A stretch of DNA of 64,000 bases from Thermohalobaculum sp964576075 (GTDB lineage Bacteria; Pseudomonadota; Alphaproteobacteria; Rhodobacterales; Rhodobacteraceae), in assembly GCA_964576075.1 (NCBI GenBank), contig CAZNTX010000009.1, positions 5,080 to 69,079 on the forward strand, given 5' to 3'. The translations under genes were made by a program, and so were the position numbers. The notes below the pieces were generated by a model. The model was not told where the DNA came from, made no database searches, and saw nothing but the letters and a program-made list of their open reading frames with translations. Positions 15,775-24,386 of this stretch are shown here, piece by piece. Position 1 is the first letter of the stretch. Every line of letters begins with the position of its first letter.

Positions 15775-17850
15775 TCAATTGACACCCCCGGGGCCGCCGC
15801 CATCGCCACCGCGCCCGTCTGAGCCGAAGGGCACGAAGTCCGTGCCTGCGTCGTCCTGCACGGCGTCGTCCTGCACGGCGGCGGGCGGAGCCGGCGCCGG
15901 CGGCTCGACGGAGAGGTTGGATGCGCGAAGGAAGCCGGTCCGCCCGTTCCAGAGCACCTGTAGCCACGAGGAGCCCGGAACGCTCCCGATCATCGCCACC
16001 CGAGTGCCCTTCGCGATCCGCGCCAGGCGATCGGATGAAAACGCCGGCGCCGCCCGGAAACTGGTCGCGCGGACTACGTAACCGGTTGTCGGGACAAGCG
16101 GTTGCACGCGAACCCCGGCAGGGTCCTCTGGCTCGGCGGCGGAGGCCTCGGGGGCCTGCGGCTCCGGCTCGGGGGCGAGGCGCGCGGCGACCCGGGCCTC
16201 GGAGACCTTCGACTCGAGCGCGGCGAGGGTCGGGCGGGTGAGCCGGCCCTCCGCGGGGAGGTCTTCGGCGCGCTGGAAGGCGGCGAGGGCCGCGCGGGTG
16301 CGCTGGCCGAGGAGGCCGTCGAGCGGCCCCGGGTCGTGGCCGAGGATCGCGAGGCGGGCCTGCAGCGCGCGGAGCGCCGCGCGGCCGAGGCGGAGCTCCG
16401 GCTCGGCGGGCTCGGCCGGCGCGGCGGCGGGGGGCTCCGGCGCGGGGTCCGGGCCGGGATCCGCCGCAGGGTCGGGGAAGCGCCGGCGCACCCAGCGCTC
16501 GGGCACCCGCTCCTGCAGCGCATCGTGGAGCGCTCGGGTGGCCTCTCCGGTGACCGGGCCGCGGCCGCGGCCCTCGTAGAGACGGATCGCCTCGGCGAGG
16601 CCCTCGGAGAGCCGGCCGTCGAGGGGGCCGTCATAGAGGTTCAGCACGGCGAGGCGGGCCTGGATCGCACGGATCTCCGTGGCGTCGAGGTCGGTGTCGC
16701 CGGCATCGGGGGCGGGATCGGGGGGCGGCGCGGCGGGCGGCGCGTCCCGCGGCTCCGCCCCGCCGCCCGGGCGCAGAATGGCGAGCTGCTCGGGGTCGAG
16801 AGCGCCGTCGGCCGCGCCCTCGTCCGGCCGCTCTGGGGCCTGCCCCGGGGGATCGGACGGCGCCTCCGCCACCGCGGCCGCCGCGGCCTCGAGCGCGGCG
16901 AGGCGGCGGCGGGCGACGGGGGCGAAGATGCCCTCGGGAAAGCGATCGAGATAGTCTCTATAATCCCTCGGGTCGTCGCTGTCGGCGATGGCGGCGACGA
17001 AGGCGGCCTCGATGGCGGCGCGGTCGGGGACGCCCGGGGCGGGGTCGGGCGCCGGGCCGGGCTCGGGCGGGCGGAGGAACAGATCGGCCGCCGAGAGCGA
17101 GGCGTAATGCGCAGGCTCCTGGCGCCCGGCGGTCTTTGCGAGCACGTCGTCGCGGACCTGCCGGAAGAGCTTGCCGATCTCGAGCCCGGGCGTGCGCAAG
17201 GCGGCCGCCAGAGCCTCGGCATAGGGCGAGTTGCGCCCCGCCCCGTCGGCGGCGACGGTGCCGGCGCGGGCGGCATAGGCGACGATCTCGTTGTCGTCGA
17301 TCCCCGTGACGAGCGTCAGACCGCGCCCGAGGCCGAGATCGGCGGAGCGGGTTCCGGCCTCGGCGATCATGCGCTCGGCGAAGGGGTTGTTGCGGCAGGC
17401 ATCGAGGATCACGACGCTCAGCCGCGAGGCCGGGCGCACCGTGCGGCGGAAGAAGTCGAGCGGCATGGCGTGAAAGGGGATGTCGCCGGGCGCGGTGACA
17501 TCGGCATCGACCGGCATCAGATAGTTGCGCTGGCGCCACTCCATGCCGTGGCCGGCGAAATAGAGCACCGCGATCTCGGCCTCCGCGGCGCGGCGGCGGA
17601 AGCGGTCGAGGCCGCGCCGGAGCGTCTCGAAATCGGCGTCGAGGAGGGTGGCGGTCTCGAAGCCCACCTCCTCGAGGGCGGCGGCGATCTCCGCGGCGTC
17701 GTTCGCGGGATTGGCGAGGGCGGGCGCCCGCTCGTAGGCCGCGTTGCCGATGACGAGGGCGACCCGCTCGGCGGCCGCGGCGAGCCCCGGACAGCAAACC
17801 AGGACCAGAAGGACGAGACCGACTTTCACGATATACCCCCCGACGCGCAT
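15775..17850 (-). CDS. secreted caspase-like (metacaspase) protein with PG-binding and SH3 domains
   Basis: The protein has 691 residues from the ATG at 17850, which begins a signal peptide (residues 1-27). Residues 28-260 form a caspase/p20-like peptidase: VALVIGNAAY at the start, H101 in YFAGHGME and C152 in VILDACRNNPF form the catalytic dyad. A proline/alanine-rich linker follows. Two peptidoglycan_binding_1 repeats lie at about 388-445 and 488-546, and a bacterial SH3 domain at 588-648 (YVVRATSFRAAP to GRTGFLRASNL). The tail repeats VQDDA twice and is Gly/Asp-rich. The layout suggests a periplasmic protease tethered to the cell wall. Its target and activation signal are unknown. Confidence 0.9.
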   Translation of the reverse strand: MRVGGYIVKVGLVLLVLVCCPGLAAAAERVALVIGNAAYERAPALANPANDAAEIAAALEEVGFETATLLDADFETLRRGLDRFRRRAAEAEIAVLYFAGHGMEWRQRNYLMPVDADVTAPGDIPFHAMPLDFFRRTVRPASRLSVVILDACRNNPFAERMIAEAGTRSADLGLGRGLTLVTGIDDNEIVAYAARAGTVAADGAGRNSPYAEALAAALRTPGLEIGKLFRQVRDDVLAKTAGRQEPAHYASLSAADLFLRPPEPGPAPDPAPGVPDRAAIEAAFVAAIADSDDPRDYRDYLDRFPEGIFAPVARRRLAALEAAAAAVAEAPSDPPGQAPERPDEGAADGALDPEQLAILRPGGGAEPRDAPPAAPPPDPAPDAGDTDLDATEIRAIQARLAVLNLYDGPLDGRLSEGLAEAIRLYEGRGRGPVTGEATRALHDALQERVPERWVRRRFPDPAADPGPDPAPEPPAAAPAEPAEPELRLGRAALRALQARLAILGHDPGPLDGLLGQRTRAALAAFQRAEDLPAEGRLTRPTLAALESKVSEARVAARLAPEPEPQAPEASAAEPEDPAGVRVQPLVPTTGYVVRATSFRAAPAFSSDRLARIAKGTRVAMIGSVPGSSWLQVLWNGRTGFLRASNLSVEPPAPAPPAAVQDDAVQDDAGTDFVPFGSDGRGGDGGGPGGVN

Positions 17851-17959
17851 CCCTTCGTTGCACCATAGCGGCCGCAGGGGCGGTGTCGCAAACGCGGCGC
17901 GGTTGAGACGGGGCGCGGGGCGGGCTATGCAGAGGCGTGGACGCAGGGAGGAGGAACCG

Positions 17960-18343
17960 ATGCGCCGTCTCGCCAGCCATGCCGCCCGGGGGGCCGCGCT
18001 CGCCGCCCTGCTCACGGGCGGCGCCTGTTCGCTGCCCACGGAGGCGATCTCCCCGCCCGAGGGCACGACGCTCTTCGTCGACGGGCGCGAGGTGATCCTG
18101 CGCGCGCGCTACGACCCGTTCCAGTTCGCCTACTACACCGAGGTGATCCCGCTGCGCGGCCGGATGGACGCGATACCGCGGGAGGAGGCGATCCGCATCG
18201 TCGAGGAGGAGTTCGGGCCGCAGGTCTGCGGCGGCGGCCCGCTTGCGGTCTCCGGCGGGGCGTGGGGGGTGATCGCGCCCGCCGAGGCGGTGCACGAATA
18301 CCCCACGCGCGGGGGCTGGCAGATCCTCGCCTCCTGCGCCTGA
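17960..18343 (+). CDS. small exported protein, possible lipoprotein
   Basis: The protein has 127 residues from the ATG at 17960, with a strong GGAGGAGG ribosome binding site. The N-terminus is a signal peptide ending LLTGGACS. The GGAC box is a poor but possible lipobox, so anchoring to a membrane is uncertain. The mature part contains two further cysteines (QVCGGG and the terminal LASCA) that could form a disulfide, and an EEAIRIVEEEFG helix. I do not recognise the family. It is divergent from the caspase-like gene with 109 bases between starts. Confidence 0.75.
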   Translation: MRRLASHAARGAALAALLTGGACSLPTEAISPPEGTTLFVDGREVILRARYDPFQFAYYTEVIPLRGRMDAIPREEAIRIVEEEFGPQVCGGGPLAVSGGAWGVIAPAEAVHEYPTRGGWQILASCA

Positions 18344-18422
18344 GCGCGCGCAGGGGGCCGCTCCTTGTCACCCGCCGATGCGCGCACTATGACGGGCCAA
18401 AAGGTATCCCGACGAGGTTCCC

Positions 18423-19169
18423 ATGGCCGGCCACTCCAAATGGGCGAACATCCAGCACCGCAAGGGGCGCCAGGACGCCGCGCGCTCCAAGCTCTTCTCC
18501 AAGCTCGCCAAAGAGATCACCGTCGCGGCGAAGATGGGCGATCCGGACCCGGAGAAGAACCCCCGCCTGCGCCTCGCCGTGAAGGAGGCGAAATCCAATT
18601 CGGTGCCGAAGGACGTCATCGAGCGCGCGATCAAGAAATCCCAGGGCGGCGACGCCGAGACCTACGAGGAGATCCGCTACGAGGGCTACGGCCCCGGCGG
18701 CGTCGCCATGATCGTCGAGGCGCTGACGGACAACCGTAACCGCACCGCCTCCAACGTCCGCTCCACCTTCTCCAAGCACGGCGGCAATCTCGGCGAGACG
18801 GGCTCGGTCGGCTTCATGTTCGACCGCAAGGGGCAGATCGTCTATCCGGCGAGCGTCGCCGATGCCGACACCGTGATGGAGGCCGCGATCGAGGCCGGGG
18901 CGGAGGACGTCGAGAGCTCCGAGGACGGGCACATCGTCTACACCGAGGCGGGCGAGCTCGCCGCCGTCTCCCAGGCGCTCGAGGAGGCGCTCGGCGAGTC
19001 GGAGACCACCAAGCTCGTCTGGAAGCCGCAGACGCTCACCCCGGTCGACGAGACGACGGGCGCGACGCTCATGAAGCTCATGACCGCCCTCGAGGACGAC
19101 GACGACGTGCAGACCGTCACGGCGAATTTCGACATGTCCGACGAGGTGATGGAGAAGCTCGCCTCCTGA
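18423..19169 (+). CDS. yebC: YebC/PmpR family protein
   Basis: This 248-residue protein has the full family pattern from the first residue: MAGHSKWANIQHRKGRQD, then RLRLAVKEAKSNSVPKD, YEGYGPGG and NRTASNVRSTFSKHGGNLG. YebC proteins were described as transcriptional regulators (PmpR). More recently, members were reported to help ribosomes at proline stretches; which role applies here cannot be read from sequence. In proteobacteria yebC usually lies with ruvC, but that is not the case here. A methyltransferase gene follows 22 bases later on the same strand. Confidence 0.97.
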   Translation: MAGHSKWANIQHRKGRQDAARSKLFSKLAKEITVAAKMGDPDPEKNPRLRLAVKEAKSNSVPKDVIERAIKKSQGGDAETYEEIRYEGYGPGGVAMIVEALTDNRNRTASNVRSTFSKHGGNLGETGSVGFMFDRKGQIVYPASVADADTVMEAAIEAGAEDVESSEDGHIVYTEAGELAAVSQALEEALGESETTKLVWKPQTLTPVDETTGATLMKLMTALEDDDDVQTVTANFDMSDEVMEKLAS

Positions 19170-19191
19170 TCGCAGCCGCCGGAGGCCGCCC

Positions 19192-20088
19192 ATGAGCGAC
19201 GCGCTGACCGACGCACACCGCAAGGCCGGCGCCGCTTGGGACGGGGCCGCGGCGGGCTCTTACGCCAATTGGTGGGAGGTGCCGGGCCTCGCGGGCTATG
19301 TCGACGGGCGCATCGCCGAGGCGCTGCTCGGCCCTGGCGCCTCCGGCGAGGGGGGCGTGCCCGCCATCCTGCGCACGGCGCTCGGGGAGGCGGCGCCGCT
19401 CGGCCTCGGCGTCTCCATCGGCTGCGGGTCGGGGGGCAAGGAGCGCGGGCTCCTCGCCGCCGGCGTCGTCGAGCGGATGCGCCTCTTCGAGGTCTCCCCC
19501 GCCCGGCTCGCCCGTGCAGAGGAGGCGGCCGCGGCGGAGGGGCTCGGCCCCCGCGTCGACTGCGTCCTGGCCGACGGCTTCGCGGTCGACCACCCGCCCT
19601 ACGATCTCGTCTACTGGGACCATGCGCTGCACCACATGTTCGACGTGGACCGGGCCGTGGCCTGGAGCGTGGCGGCGCTGAGGCCCGGGGGCTGGCTTTT
19701 CGTGAACGACTATATCGGGCCGACCCGGCTGCAATGGCCCTGGGCGCAGAGCCTCTTCGTGCGCCGCGCGCTGATCGACGTCTCGGCCCATCTGCCCGCC
19801 CCGATCCGCCGCCCCCGCTTCCGCACTCCCCTCGACCGCTGGCGGCTGAAGCGGCGCGACCCCTCGGAGGCGCCGCAGAGCGACCGGATCGCGGCCGCCA
19901 TCGCGGCCCATGCCCCGGGGATGCGCCTCGCCCCGCTCGGCGGCGCCGTGCTCAACATCGCGGGCCACGCGCTCGCCACCGCCCCGGGGATCGACGCCGC
20001 CATCGACCGCGTCATCGCCTGGGACCGCGAAGCCGAGGCCCGCGGCTACGTCCATTTCGCCGCCGGGCTCTGGCAGAAGCCCGCCTGA
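19192..20088 (+). CDS. class I SAM-dependent methyltransferase
   Basis: The 298-residue protein starts 22 bases after yebC and is probably co-transcribed. The SAM-binding core is visible as GLGVSIGCGSGGKE (motif I), RLFEVSPARL (motif II), DYDLVYWDHALHH-like sequence around LVYWDHALHHMFD (motif IV) and LRPGGWLFVND (motif VI). The C-terminal third is basic and proline-rich and has no assigned function. The sequence fits a small-molecule or lipid methyltransferase of the Methyltransf_25/11 type. The substrate is unknown. Confidence 0.8.
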   Translation: MSDALTDAHRKAGAAWDGAAAGSYANWWEVPGLAGYVDGRIAEALLGPGASGEGGVPAILRTALGEAAPLGLGVSIGCGSGGKERGLLAAGVVERMRLFEVSPARLARAEEAAAAEGLGPRVDCVLADGFAVDHPPYDLVYWDHALHHMFDVDRAVAWSVAALRPGGWLFVNDYIGPTRLQWPWAQSLFVRRALIDVSAHLPAPIRRPRFRTPLDRWRLKRRDPSEAPQSDRIAAAIAAHAPGMRLAPLGGAVLNIAGHALATAPGIDAAIDRVIAWDREAEARGYVHFAAGLWQKPA

Positions 20089-20091
20089 GCC

Positions 20092-20901
20092 TCAGCCCGC
20101 GGGCGCGAGCGCGCCGCCGATGCGGATCGGGGTGAGTCTCCGGGCGAGGCCGGTGCGGTCGTCGGTCTCCACCAGCACGCCCGAGAGCGTCGCCTCCGCC
20201 TCCGCCGGCGTGAAGCGGCCCGCCCCCATGCCGGTGACGAAGCGCTTGAGCGGCTCCTCCTTGTCCATGCCGATCACGCTGTCATAGGCGCCGCACATGC
20301 CCGCATCGGTCTGATAGGCGGTGCCGCGGGGGAGGATCATGGAATCCGCCGTCGGCACATGGGTGTGGCTGCCGATCACGAGCGAGGCGCGCCCGTCGCA
20401 CCAATGCCCGATCGCCATCTTCTCCGAGGTCGCCTCCGCATGGATCTCCACCACCGCCGCATCGCAGCCGGCCCCGAGCGGATGGCGCTTCAGCGCCGCC
20501 TCGATGGCGGAGAACGGATCGTCGAAGGGCCGGTTCATGAAGACCCGCCCGAGCGCCACCGCGACGAGCACCCGCCGCCCCCGCGGCGCCTCGAAGACGG
20601 CCGCCCCCCGCCCCGGCGCGGTCTTGGCGAAGTTGAGCGGGCGGAGGATGCGCGGCTCGCCCTCGATGGCCGCGATCATCTCCTTCTGGTCGAAGGCGTG
20701 GTCGCCGAGGGTGATCGCATCGGCCCCCGCCGCGAGAAGCTCGGCGGCGATGGCGGCGGTCAGCCCGTAGCCCGCCGCCGCGTTCTCCGCGTTGACGATG
20801 GCGAAATCGGCGCGGAGCTCGGATTTGAGCCCCGCGAGCCGGTCGATCAGCGCGGCGCGGCCGGTGCGGCCCACCACGTCTCCGAGGAAGAGGATACGCA
20901 T
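20092..20901 (-). CDS. YmdB-type metallophosphoesterase
   Basis: The protein has 269 residues from the ATG at 20901 and belongs to the YmdB/TIGR00282 family. Metal ligands are visible in MRILFLGDVVGR (Asp), IVNAENAAAG (Asn), ITLGDHAFDQ (Asp, His), VEIHAEATSEK (His) and IGSHTHVPTAD (His pair). In Bacillus YmdB hydrolyses cyclic nucleotides and influences biofilm and sporulation decisions, but the role in alphaproteobacteria is not established. It is convergent with the methyltransferase gene, with only three bases between the stop codons. It lies downstream of the cyclo-ligase and GNAT genes on the same strand. Confidence 0.92.
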   Translation of the reverse strand: MRILFLGDVVGRTGRAALIDRLAGLKSELRADFAIVNAENAAAGYGLTAAIAAELLAAGADAITLGDHAFDQKEMIAAIEGEPRILRPLNFAKTAPGRGAAVFEAPRGRRVLVAVALGRVFMNRPFDDPFSAIEAALKRHPLGAGCDAAVVEIHAEATSEKMAIGHWCDGRASLVIGSHTHVPTADSMILPRGTAYQTDAGMCGAYDSVIGMDKEEPLKRFVTGMGAGRFTPAEAEATLSGVLVETDDRTGLARRLTPIRIGGALAPAG

Positions 20902-20942
20902 GGCGCCCCGTCTAGGCCCCGCGGCCCCGCCCCGCAAGCGCC

Positions 20943-21431
20943 TCAGAGCCGGCGGTGCATGACCAGCGCGTCGACGAGGCCGAGGCGGGGATGGCGGAAG
21001 GCCTCCGGTATGCGCCCGATCACGGCGAAGCCCGCCCGCTCCCAGGTGGCCACCGCGCGGATGTTGCTCGCGACGACGAAGTTGAACTGCATCGCCCGGA
21101 AGCCCTGCCCCCGGGCGCGGTCCATCGCGTCGGCGAGCATGGCGCGGGCGACGCCCCGGCCCTCGGCCCCCGGCGCGGTCACGAATCCCGCATTGGCCAC
21201 ATGATCCCCCCCGCCCCTCTGGTTCGCCATCAGGTAATAGCTGCCGAGCGCCGCGCCCCCCTCCTCGGCGAGGAAGGCGGCATGCGGCGGGTCGCGCCAG
21301 AAAGCGAGCGCCTCGGCGCGCGAGACGTCGCGCGGCACGCAATAGGTCTCCCCGGCGCGAAAGACGGGCTCGAGCATCGCCCAGAGCGCCGCGTCGTCGC
21401 CCGGGCCCGCGGGGCGGAGGGAGAGGCTCAC
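20943..21431 (-). CDS. GNAT family N-acetyltransferase
   Basis: The 162-residue protein starts with GTG at 21431, which overlaps the cyclo-ligase stop (GTGA), so translation is probably coupled. Acetyl-CoA-binding motif A is visible as FVTAPGAEGRGVARAML, and motif B as ATWERAGFAVIGRIPEAF. The FNFVVASNIRAV region before it is typical of GNAT enzymes. The acceptor is unknown. It lies between the cyclo-ligase and the YmdB-type gene, all on the minus strand. Confidence 0.85.
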   Translation of the reverse strand: MSLSLRPAGPGDDAALWAMLEPVFRAGETYCVPRDVSRAEALAFWRDPPHAAFLAEEGGAALGSYYLMANQRGGGDHVANAGFVTAPGAEGRGVARAMLADAMDRARGQGFRAMQFNFVVASNIRAVATWERAGFAVIGRIPEAFRHPRLGLVDALVMHRRL

Positions 21432-22015
21432 GGGCGCAGCGTCTCGCGCTCGGTCACCACCGCGTCGAGGCGCTGGTCGGTCGCGTCGCGCGGAACCGCC
21501 GGGATCTCCTGCGCCGCATAGGCGACGCCCACGGCCCGGGTCGGCCGGCGCGCGCGCAGCTTGGCGAGCGTGCGGTCGTAGAACCCCCCGCCATAGCCGA
21601 GGCGCCAGAGCCCCCGGTCGAAGGCCAGGAGCGGGGCGATCAGGAGATCGGGCTCGAGCCAGTCCCCCTCGGCCGGGATCTCCGCGCCGAACGGCCCCGC
21701 GACCATCTCCACGCCCGGCCGCCATTCCCGGAAGGCGAGCGGCAGCCCCTTGCCCTCGATGACCGGCACGCAGAGCCTGAGCCCGCGGTCGAGCAGCGCC
21801 GTCATGAGCGGGGTCGGGTCGATCTCGGTGCGGATCGGGCGGTAGCCGGAGACGACCGCCACCCCCCCGGCGAAGCCCTCCGCGAGGAAACGCTCGGCAG
21901 CAGCCTCCGCGGCCCCGGCGCCCGCGGCATGGGCCGCCTTGCGCGCGGCGAAGGCGGCCTTGCGGGCCGCGGCCTTCTCGGCGGCGAGATCGGGGGCGTC
22001 GGACGAGTCGCTCAT
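21428..22015 (-). CDS. 5-formyltetrahydrofolate cyclo-ligase
   Basis: The protein has 195 residues from the ATG at 22015; a start 15 bases upstream is possible. It converts 5-formyl-THF to 5,10-methenyl-THF with ATP, returning a storage or inhibitory folate to the one-carbon pool. The signature regions are AVVSGYRPIRTEIDP in the middle and LLIAPLLAFDRGLWRLGYGG followed by GFYDRTL towards the end. The N-terminus is an alanine-rich helix with KAAARKAAFAARK. In Rhodobacter the gene next to 6S RNA is a homologue (SalA) linked to salt stress. Here too a 6S-like RNA lies just upstream. Confidence 0.92.
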   Translation of the reverse strand: MSDSSDAPDLAAEKAAARKAAFAARKAAHAAGAGAAEAAAERFLAEGFAGGVAVVSGYRPIRTEIDPTPLMTALLDRGLRLCVPVIEGKGLPLAFREWRPGVEMVAGPFGAEIPAEGDWLEPDLLIAPLLAFDRGLWRLGYGGGFYDRTLAKLRARRPTRAVGVAYAAQEIPAVPRDATDQRLDAVVTERETLRP

Positions 22016-22069
22016 GCGCCCACTCGGCACGCGGGCGGCCCGCCGGTCAAGGGGGCGGCGGGCCCGTTG

Positions 22070-22224
22070 CGACCGTGGAGGGGACAGATCCTCGCGAGCC
22101 TGGATTACCAGGTGGGCGCCGGATGCGCGAGGCCACGGCCAAGCACAGAGCCAGCTCCCGCGAGAGAGATATGGCCACCAGGATTCTGACCTCGCACGAG
22201 AGGAACAGCACCCGCCTGTCAGCT
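22070..22224 (-). ncRNA. ssrS: 6S RNA (probable), upstream of the cyclo-ligase gene
   Basis: The approximately 155-base stretch upstream of the cyclo-ligase has no reading frame but folds as expected for 6S RNA. On the minus strand an outer GACAG (22216-22220) pairs with CTGTC (22083-22087), and GCGAG pairs with CTCGC further in. The 3' strand contains CACCTGGTAATCCAGG, a small hairpin equivalent to the CACCTTGAACCAAGG hairpin in E. coli 6S RNA. The location beside a 5-formyl-THF cyclo-ligase is the classic 6S context in proteobacteria. Ends are approximate. Confidence 0.7.
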
Positions 22225-22299
22225 ACATAATCTCGCCGCCCCCGCCTGCATAGCCCCGCAGATCTCGGCGGGCGCGCACGTCGCCCTCGGCGACGGGCG

Positions 22300-22334
22300 G
22301 CGGGCGCGGGAGGCTCGATGCCTCCCGCGCCCGC
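22300..22334. terminator. strong hairpin after purC
   Basis: GCGGGCGCGGGAGGC (22300-22314) and GCCTCCCGCGCCCGC (22320-22334) form a perfect 15-bp stem with a TCGAT loop. It lies about 100 bases beyond the purC stop on the minus strand, and before the 6S RNA region. There is no T-tract. A terminator for purC is the likely role. Confidence 0.5.
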
Positions 22335-22436
22335 TCCCCCCCAATCAAGCGCTCCCGCCGCTCGCCGAGCCCGCACCCCGCGCCGATCGGCGGCAACGCG
22401 CCCCGGCGCCGCGGCGCGCGGCAGGGCCGCCGGCGG

Positions 22437-23198
22437 TCAGTGGACGAGCTTCGGCCCGCGCTTGCCGTTGCCCGCCTCCGGCAGGATGCCGAGCCGGCGC
22501 GCCACCTCGGTATAGGCGTCCGACAGCGAGCCGAGATCGCGGCGGAACACGTCCTTGTCGAGCTTCTGCCCGGTCTTCACGTCCCAGAGCCGGCAGCTGT
22601 CGGGGCTGATCTCGTCGGCCAGGATGATGCGCTGATAGTCCCCGTCCCAGATCCGCCCGGTCTCGATCTTGAAGTCGACGAGCTTGATCCCGACGCCGAG
22701 GAACAGCCCGGAGAGGAAATCGTTCACCCGCAGCGCGAGCGAGATCATGTCGTCCACATCCTGCTGCGTCGCCCAATTGAAGGCGAGGATGTGCTCCTCG
22801 GTGACCATCGGATCGCCGAGCTTGTCGTCCTTGTAGTAGAACTCGATGATCGGCCGGGGCAGCGCCGTCCCCTCCTCGATCCCGAGCCGCTTCGACAGCG
22901 ACCCGGCCGCGACATTGCGCACCACCACCTCGACGGGAATGATCTCGCAGGCGCGGATCAACTGCTCACGCATGTTGATGCGGCGGATGAAATGGTTGGG
23001 GATGCCGACGCCCGTCAGCGACGACATGATGTATTCGGAGATGCGGTTGTTCAGCACCCCCTTGCCGTCGATCACGTCGTGCTTCTCGGCGTTGAAGGCC
23101 GTGGCGTCGTCCTTGAAATACTGGATGTAAGTCCCCGGCTCGGGGCCCTCGTAAAGTATCTTCGCCTTGCCTTCGTAGACCAGCCTGCGCCGCGCCAT
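22437..23198 (-). CDS. purC: phosphoribosylaminoimidazole-succinocarboxamide synthase
   Basis: The 253-residue enzyme joins aspartate to CAIR in purine synthesis, with ATP. The start at 23198 gives the family N-terminus RRRLVYEGKAKILYEGPEPG. Other SAICAR synthetase blocks are DDATAFNAEKHDVIDGKG, VVRNVAAGSL, DPMVTEEHI, LVDFKIETGR and the late LADEISPDSCRLWD. The length is normal. The gene stands alone on the minus strand between the 6S region and an EF-hand gene. In Rhodobacterales purC often lies near the DUF1476 gene, as it does here (700 bases away). Confidence 0.97.
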   Translation of the reverse strand: MARRRLVYEGKAKILYEGPEPGTYIQYFKDDATAFNAEKHDVIDGKGVLNNRISEYIMSSLTGVGIPNHFIRRINMREQLIRACEIIPVEVVVRNVAAGSLSKRLGIEEGTALPRPIIEFYYKDDKLGDPMVTEEHILAFNWATQQDVDDMISLALRVNDFLSGLFLGVGIKLVDFKIETGRIWDGDYQRIILADEISPDSCRLWDVKTGQKLDKDVFRRDLGSLSDAYTEVARRLGILPEAGNGKRGPKLVH

Positions 23199-23342
23199 GG
23201 GGAAACTCCATGAGAATGGGGGCGCCGGCGGGAGGCCCGCCACGCCGTCCCCAGTCTATAAGAACCGAGGGACGCCGCGGCAAGGTGCGGGACCGGAATT
23301 GCCCGCAGGGCGGGGGCGGCGGGGCCCCCGCTTCGGACCGGA

Positions 23343-23753
23343 TCATTGCGAGACGTCGGCCCCGGTGCGCGGCGCGTCGTTCTCGAAGATCGAGCGGCCC
23401 GCCTCGCGATCGGCGTCGAAGACCGACATCTCCTCGGCGCTCAGCATCCGGTCGCGGTCGGTGTCGTAGGTCGCGAAGGCGCCGACGGTGAGCTCGGCCC
23501 TGTCGAGCGCGCCGCTATCGTCGAGATCGGCCATCTCGAAGACCCGGTCGGGCTCCGAGAGACCGACCTCCGCGGGGCTCAGCGCGCCGTTGCCGTCGTC
23601 GTCATAGCGGTCGAAGGTGTTGGCCGCGGTGTAGCCCGAGACGAACTCCCCGGCATTCACCTGCCCGTCGTCGTTGTCGTCCCAGGTGACGGCGAGCGCC
23701 GGAGCGGCGGCGAGGCCCAGCATGGCGGCGATGGCGGTCGTCCTGGCGAGCAT
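23343..23753 (-). CDS. exported EF-hand calcium-binding protein
   Basis: The protein has 136 residues from the ATG at 23753, with an AAGGAGG ribosome binding site. It has a signal peptide (residues 1-22, ending ALA). The mature part holds four EF-hand-like loops: DDNDDGQVNAGEF, DRYDDDGNGALSPAE, DLDDSGALDRAEL and YDTDRDRMLSAEE. The first, second and fourth keep most calcium-liganding positions, and the third is shorter. It is probably a periplasmic calcium sensor or buffer. Neighbours give no further clue. Confidence 0.88.
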   Translation of the reverse strand: MLARTTAIAAMLGLAAAPALAVTWDDNDDGQVNAGEFVSGYTAANTFDRYDDDGNGALSPAEVGLSEPDRVFEMADLDDSGALDRAELTVGAFATYDTDRDRMLSAEEMSVFDADREAGRSIFENDAPRTGADVSQ

Positions 23754-23905
23754 GTCAGCCTCCTTTCGTTTGTCTGACATCGCCGCACCTAATCGGTCGC
23801 GCGCGGCGATCAACCGGCCCGGCCGCGATTTGGCGCATTGCGGGAAAGGCCGCGGCGTTTCATGGTCGCGCCCGGACAGAATCGCCCGGGACAGGGAGGC
23901 AGGAG

Positions 23906-24229
23906 ATGACGACCTTCGACGAGCGCGAGCAGGCGTTCGAGGCCAAGTTCGCCCATGACGCCGAGATGCAGTTCATGGCCGAGGCGCGCCGCGCCAAGCA
24001 GCTCGGCCTCTGGGCCGGCAAGCAGCTCGGGCTCAACGAGCAAGGCGTCGTGCTCTATGCCAAGCGCATCCTCTCGCGCAGCCTCGAGCAGCCCGGCATC
24101 GACCATGTGGTCGCGCAGATCGAGAGCGATCTGAAGATGGCCGGCGTCGAGCCCGAGAGCCCGGTCGCCGCAAAGGCCGCGGAGCTCCTCGCCCAGGCGA
24201 AAGACAGCCTCCTCAAGGAAGGCTACTGA
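23906..24229 (+). CDS. F1F0-ATPase inhibitor subunit zeta (DUF1476)
   Basis: The 107-residue helical protein begins MTTFDEREQAFEAKFAHDAE, the signature of DUF1476. In Paracoccus denitrificans this protein is the zeta subunit, which blocks ATP hydrolysis by inserting its N-terminus into F1. The region MQFMAEARRAKQLGLWAG, and a C-terminal four-helix part ending in LLAQAKDSLLKEGY, match the family in order and length. A GGAGGCAGGAG ribosome binding region precedes the ATG. It is encoded alone, away from atp genes, as is usual. Confidence 0.93.
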   Translation: MTTFDEREQAFEAKFAHDAEMQFMAEARRAKQLGLWAGKQLGLNEQGVVLYAKRILSRSLEQPGIDHVVAQIESDLKMAGVEPESPVAAKAAELLAQAKDSLLKEGY

Positions 24230-24386
24230 GCCCTCCACGGGCGCGCCCCTATCCGACGGGGCGCCCGCGCGGCGCCCCCGGCGGCGCGCGCGGCGGGGCG
24301 GGGCTCGATGCCCCGCATCGCCGCCCCCCTCCGAGCCCTTGACCTCCGCGGCCCGCCCGCTTTCTTCGCCCGCGGGAGGATGGAGC

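Noticed and set aside
22281..22296. Small hairpin GTCGCC-CTC-GGCGAC as a second terminator
   Set aside because: Its 6-bp arms are expected by chance in such GC-rich DNA; the neighbouring 15-bp stem is the better candidate.
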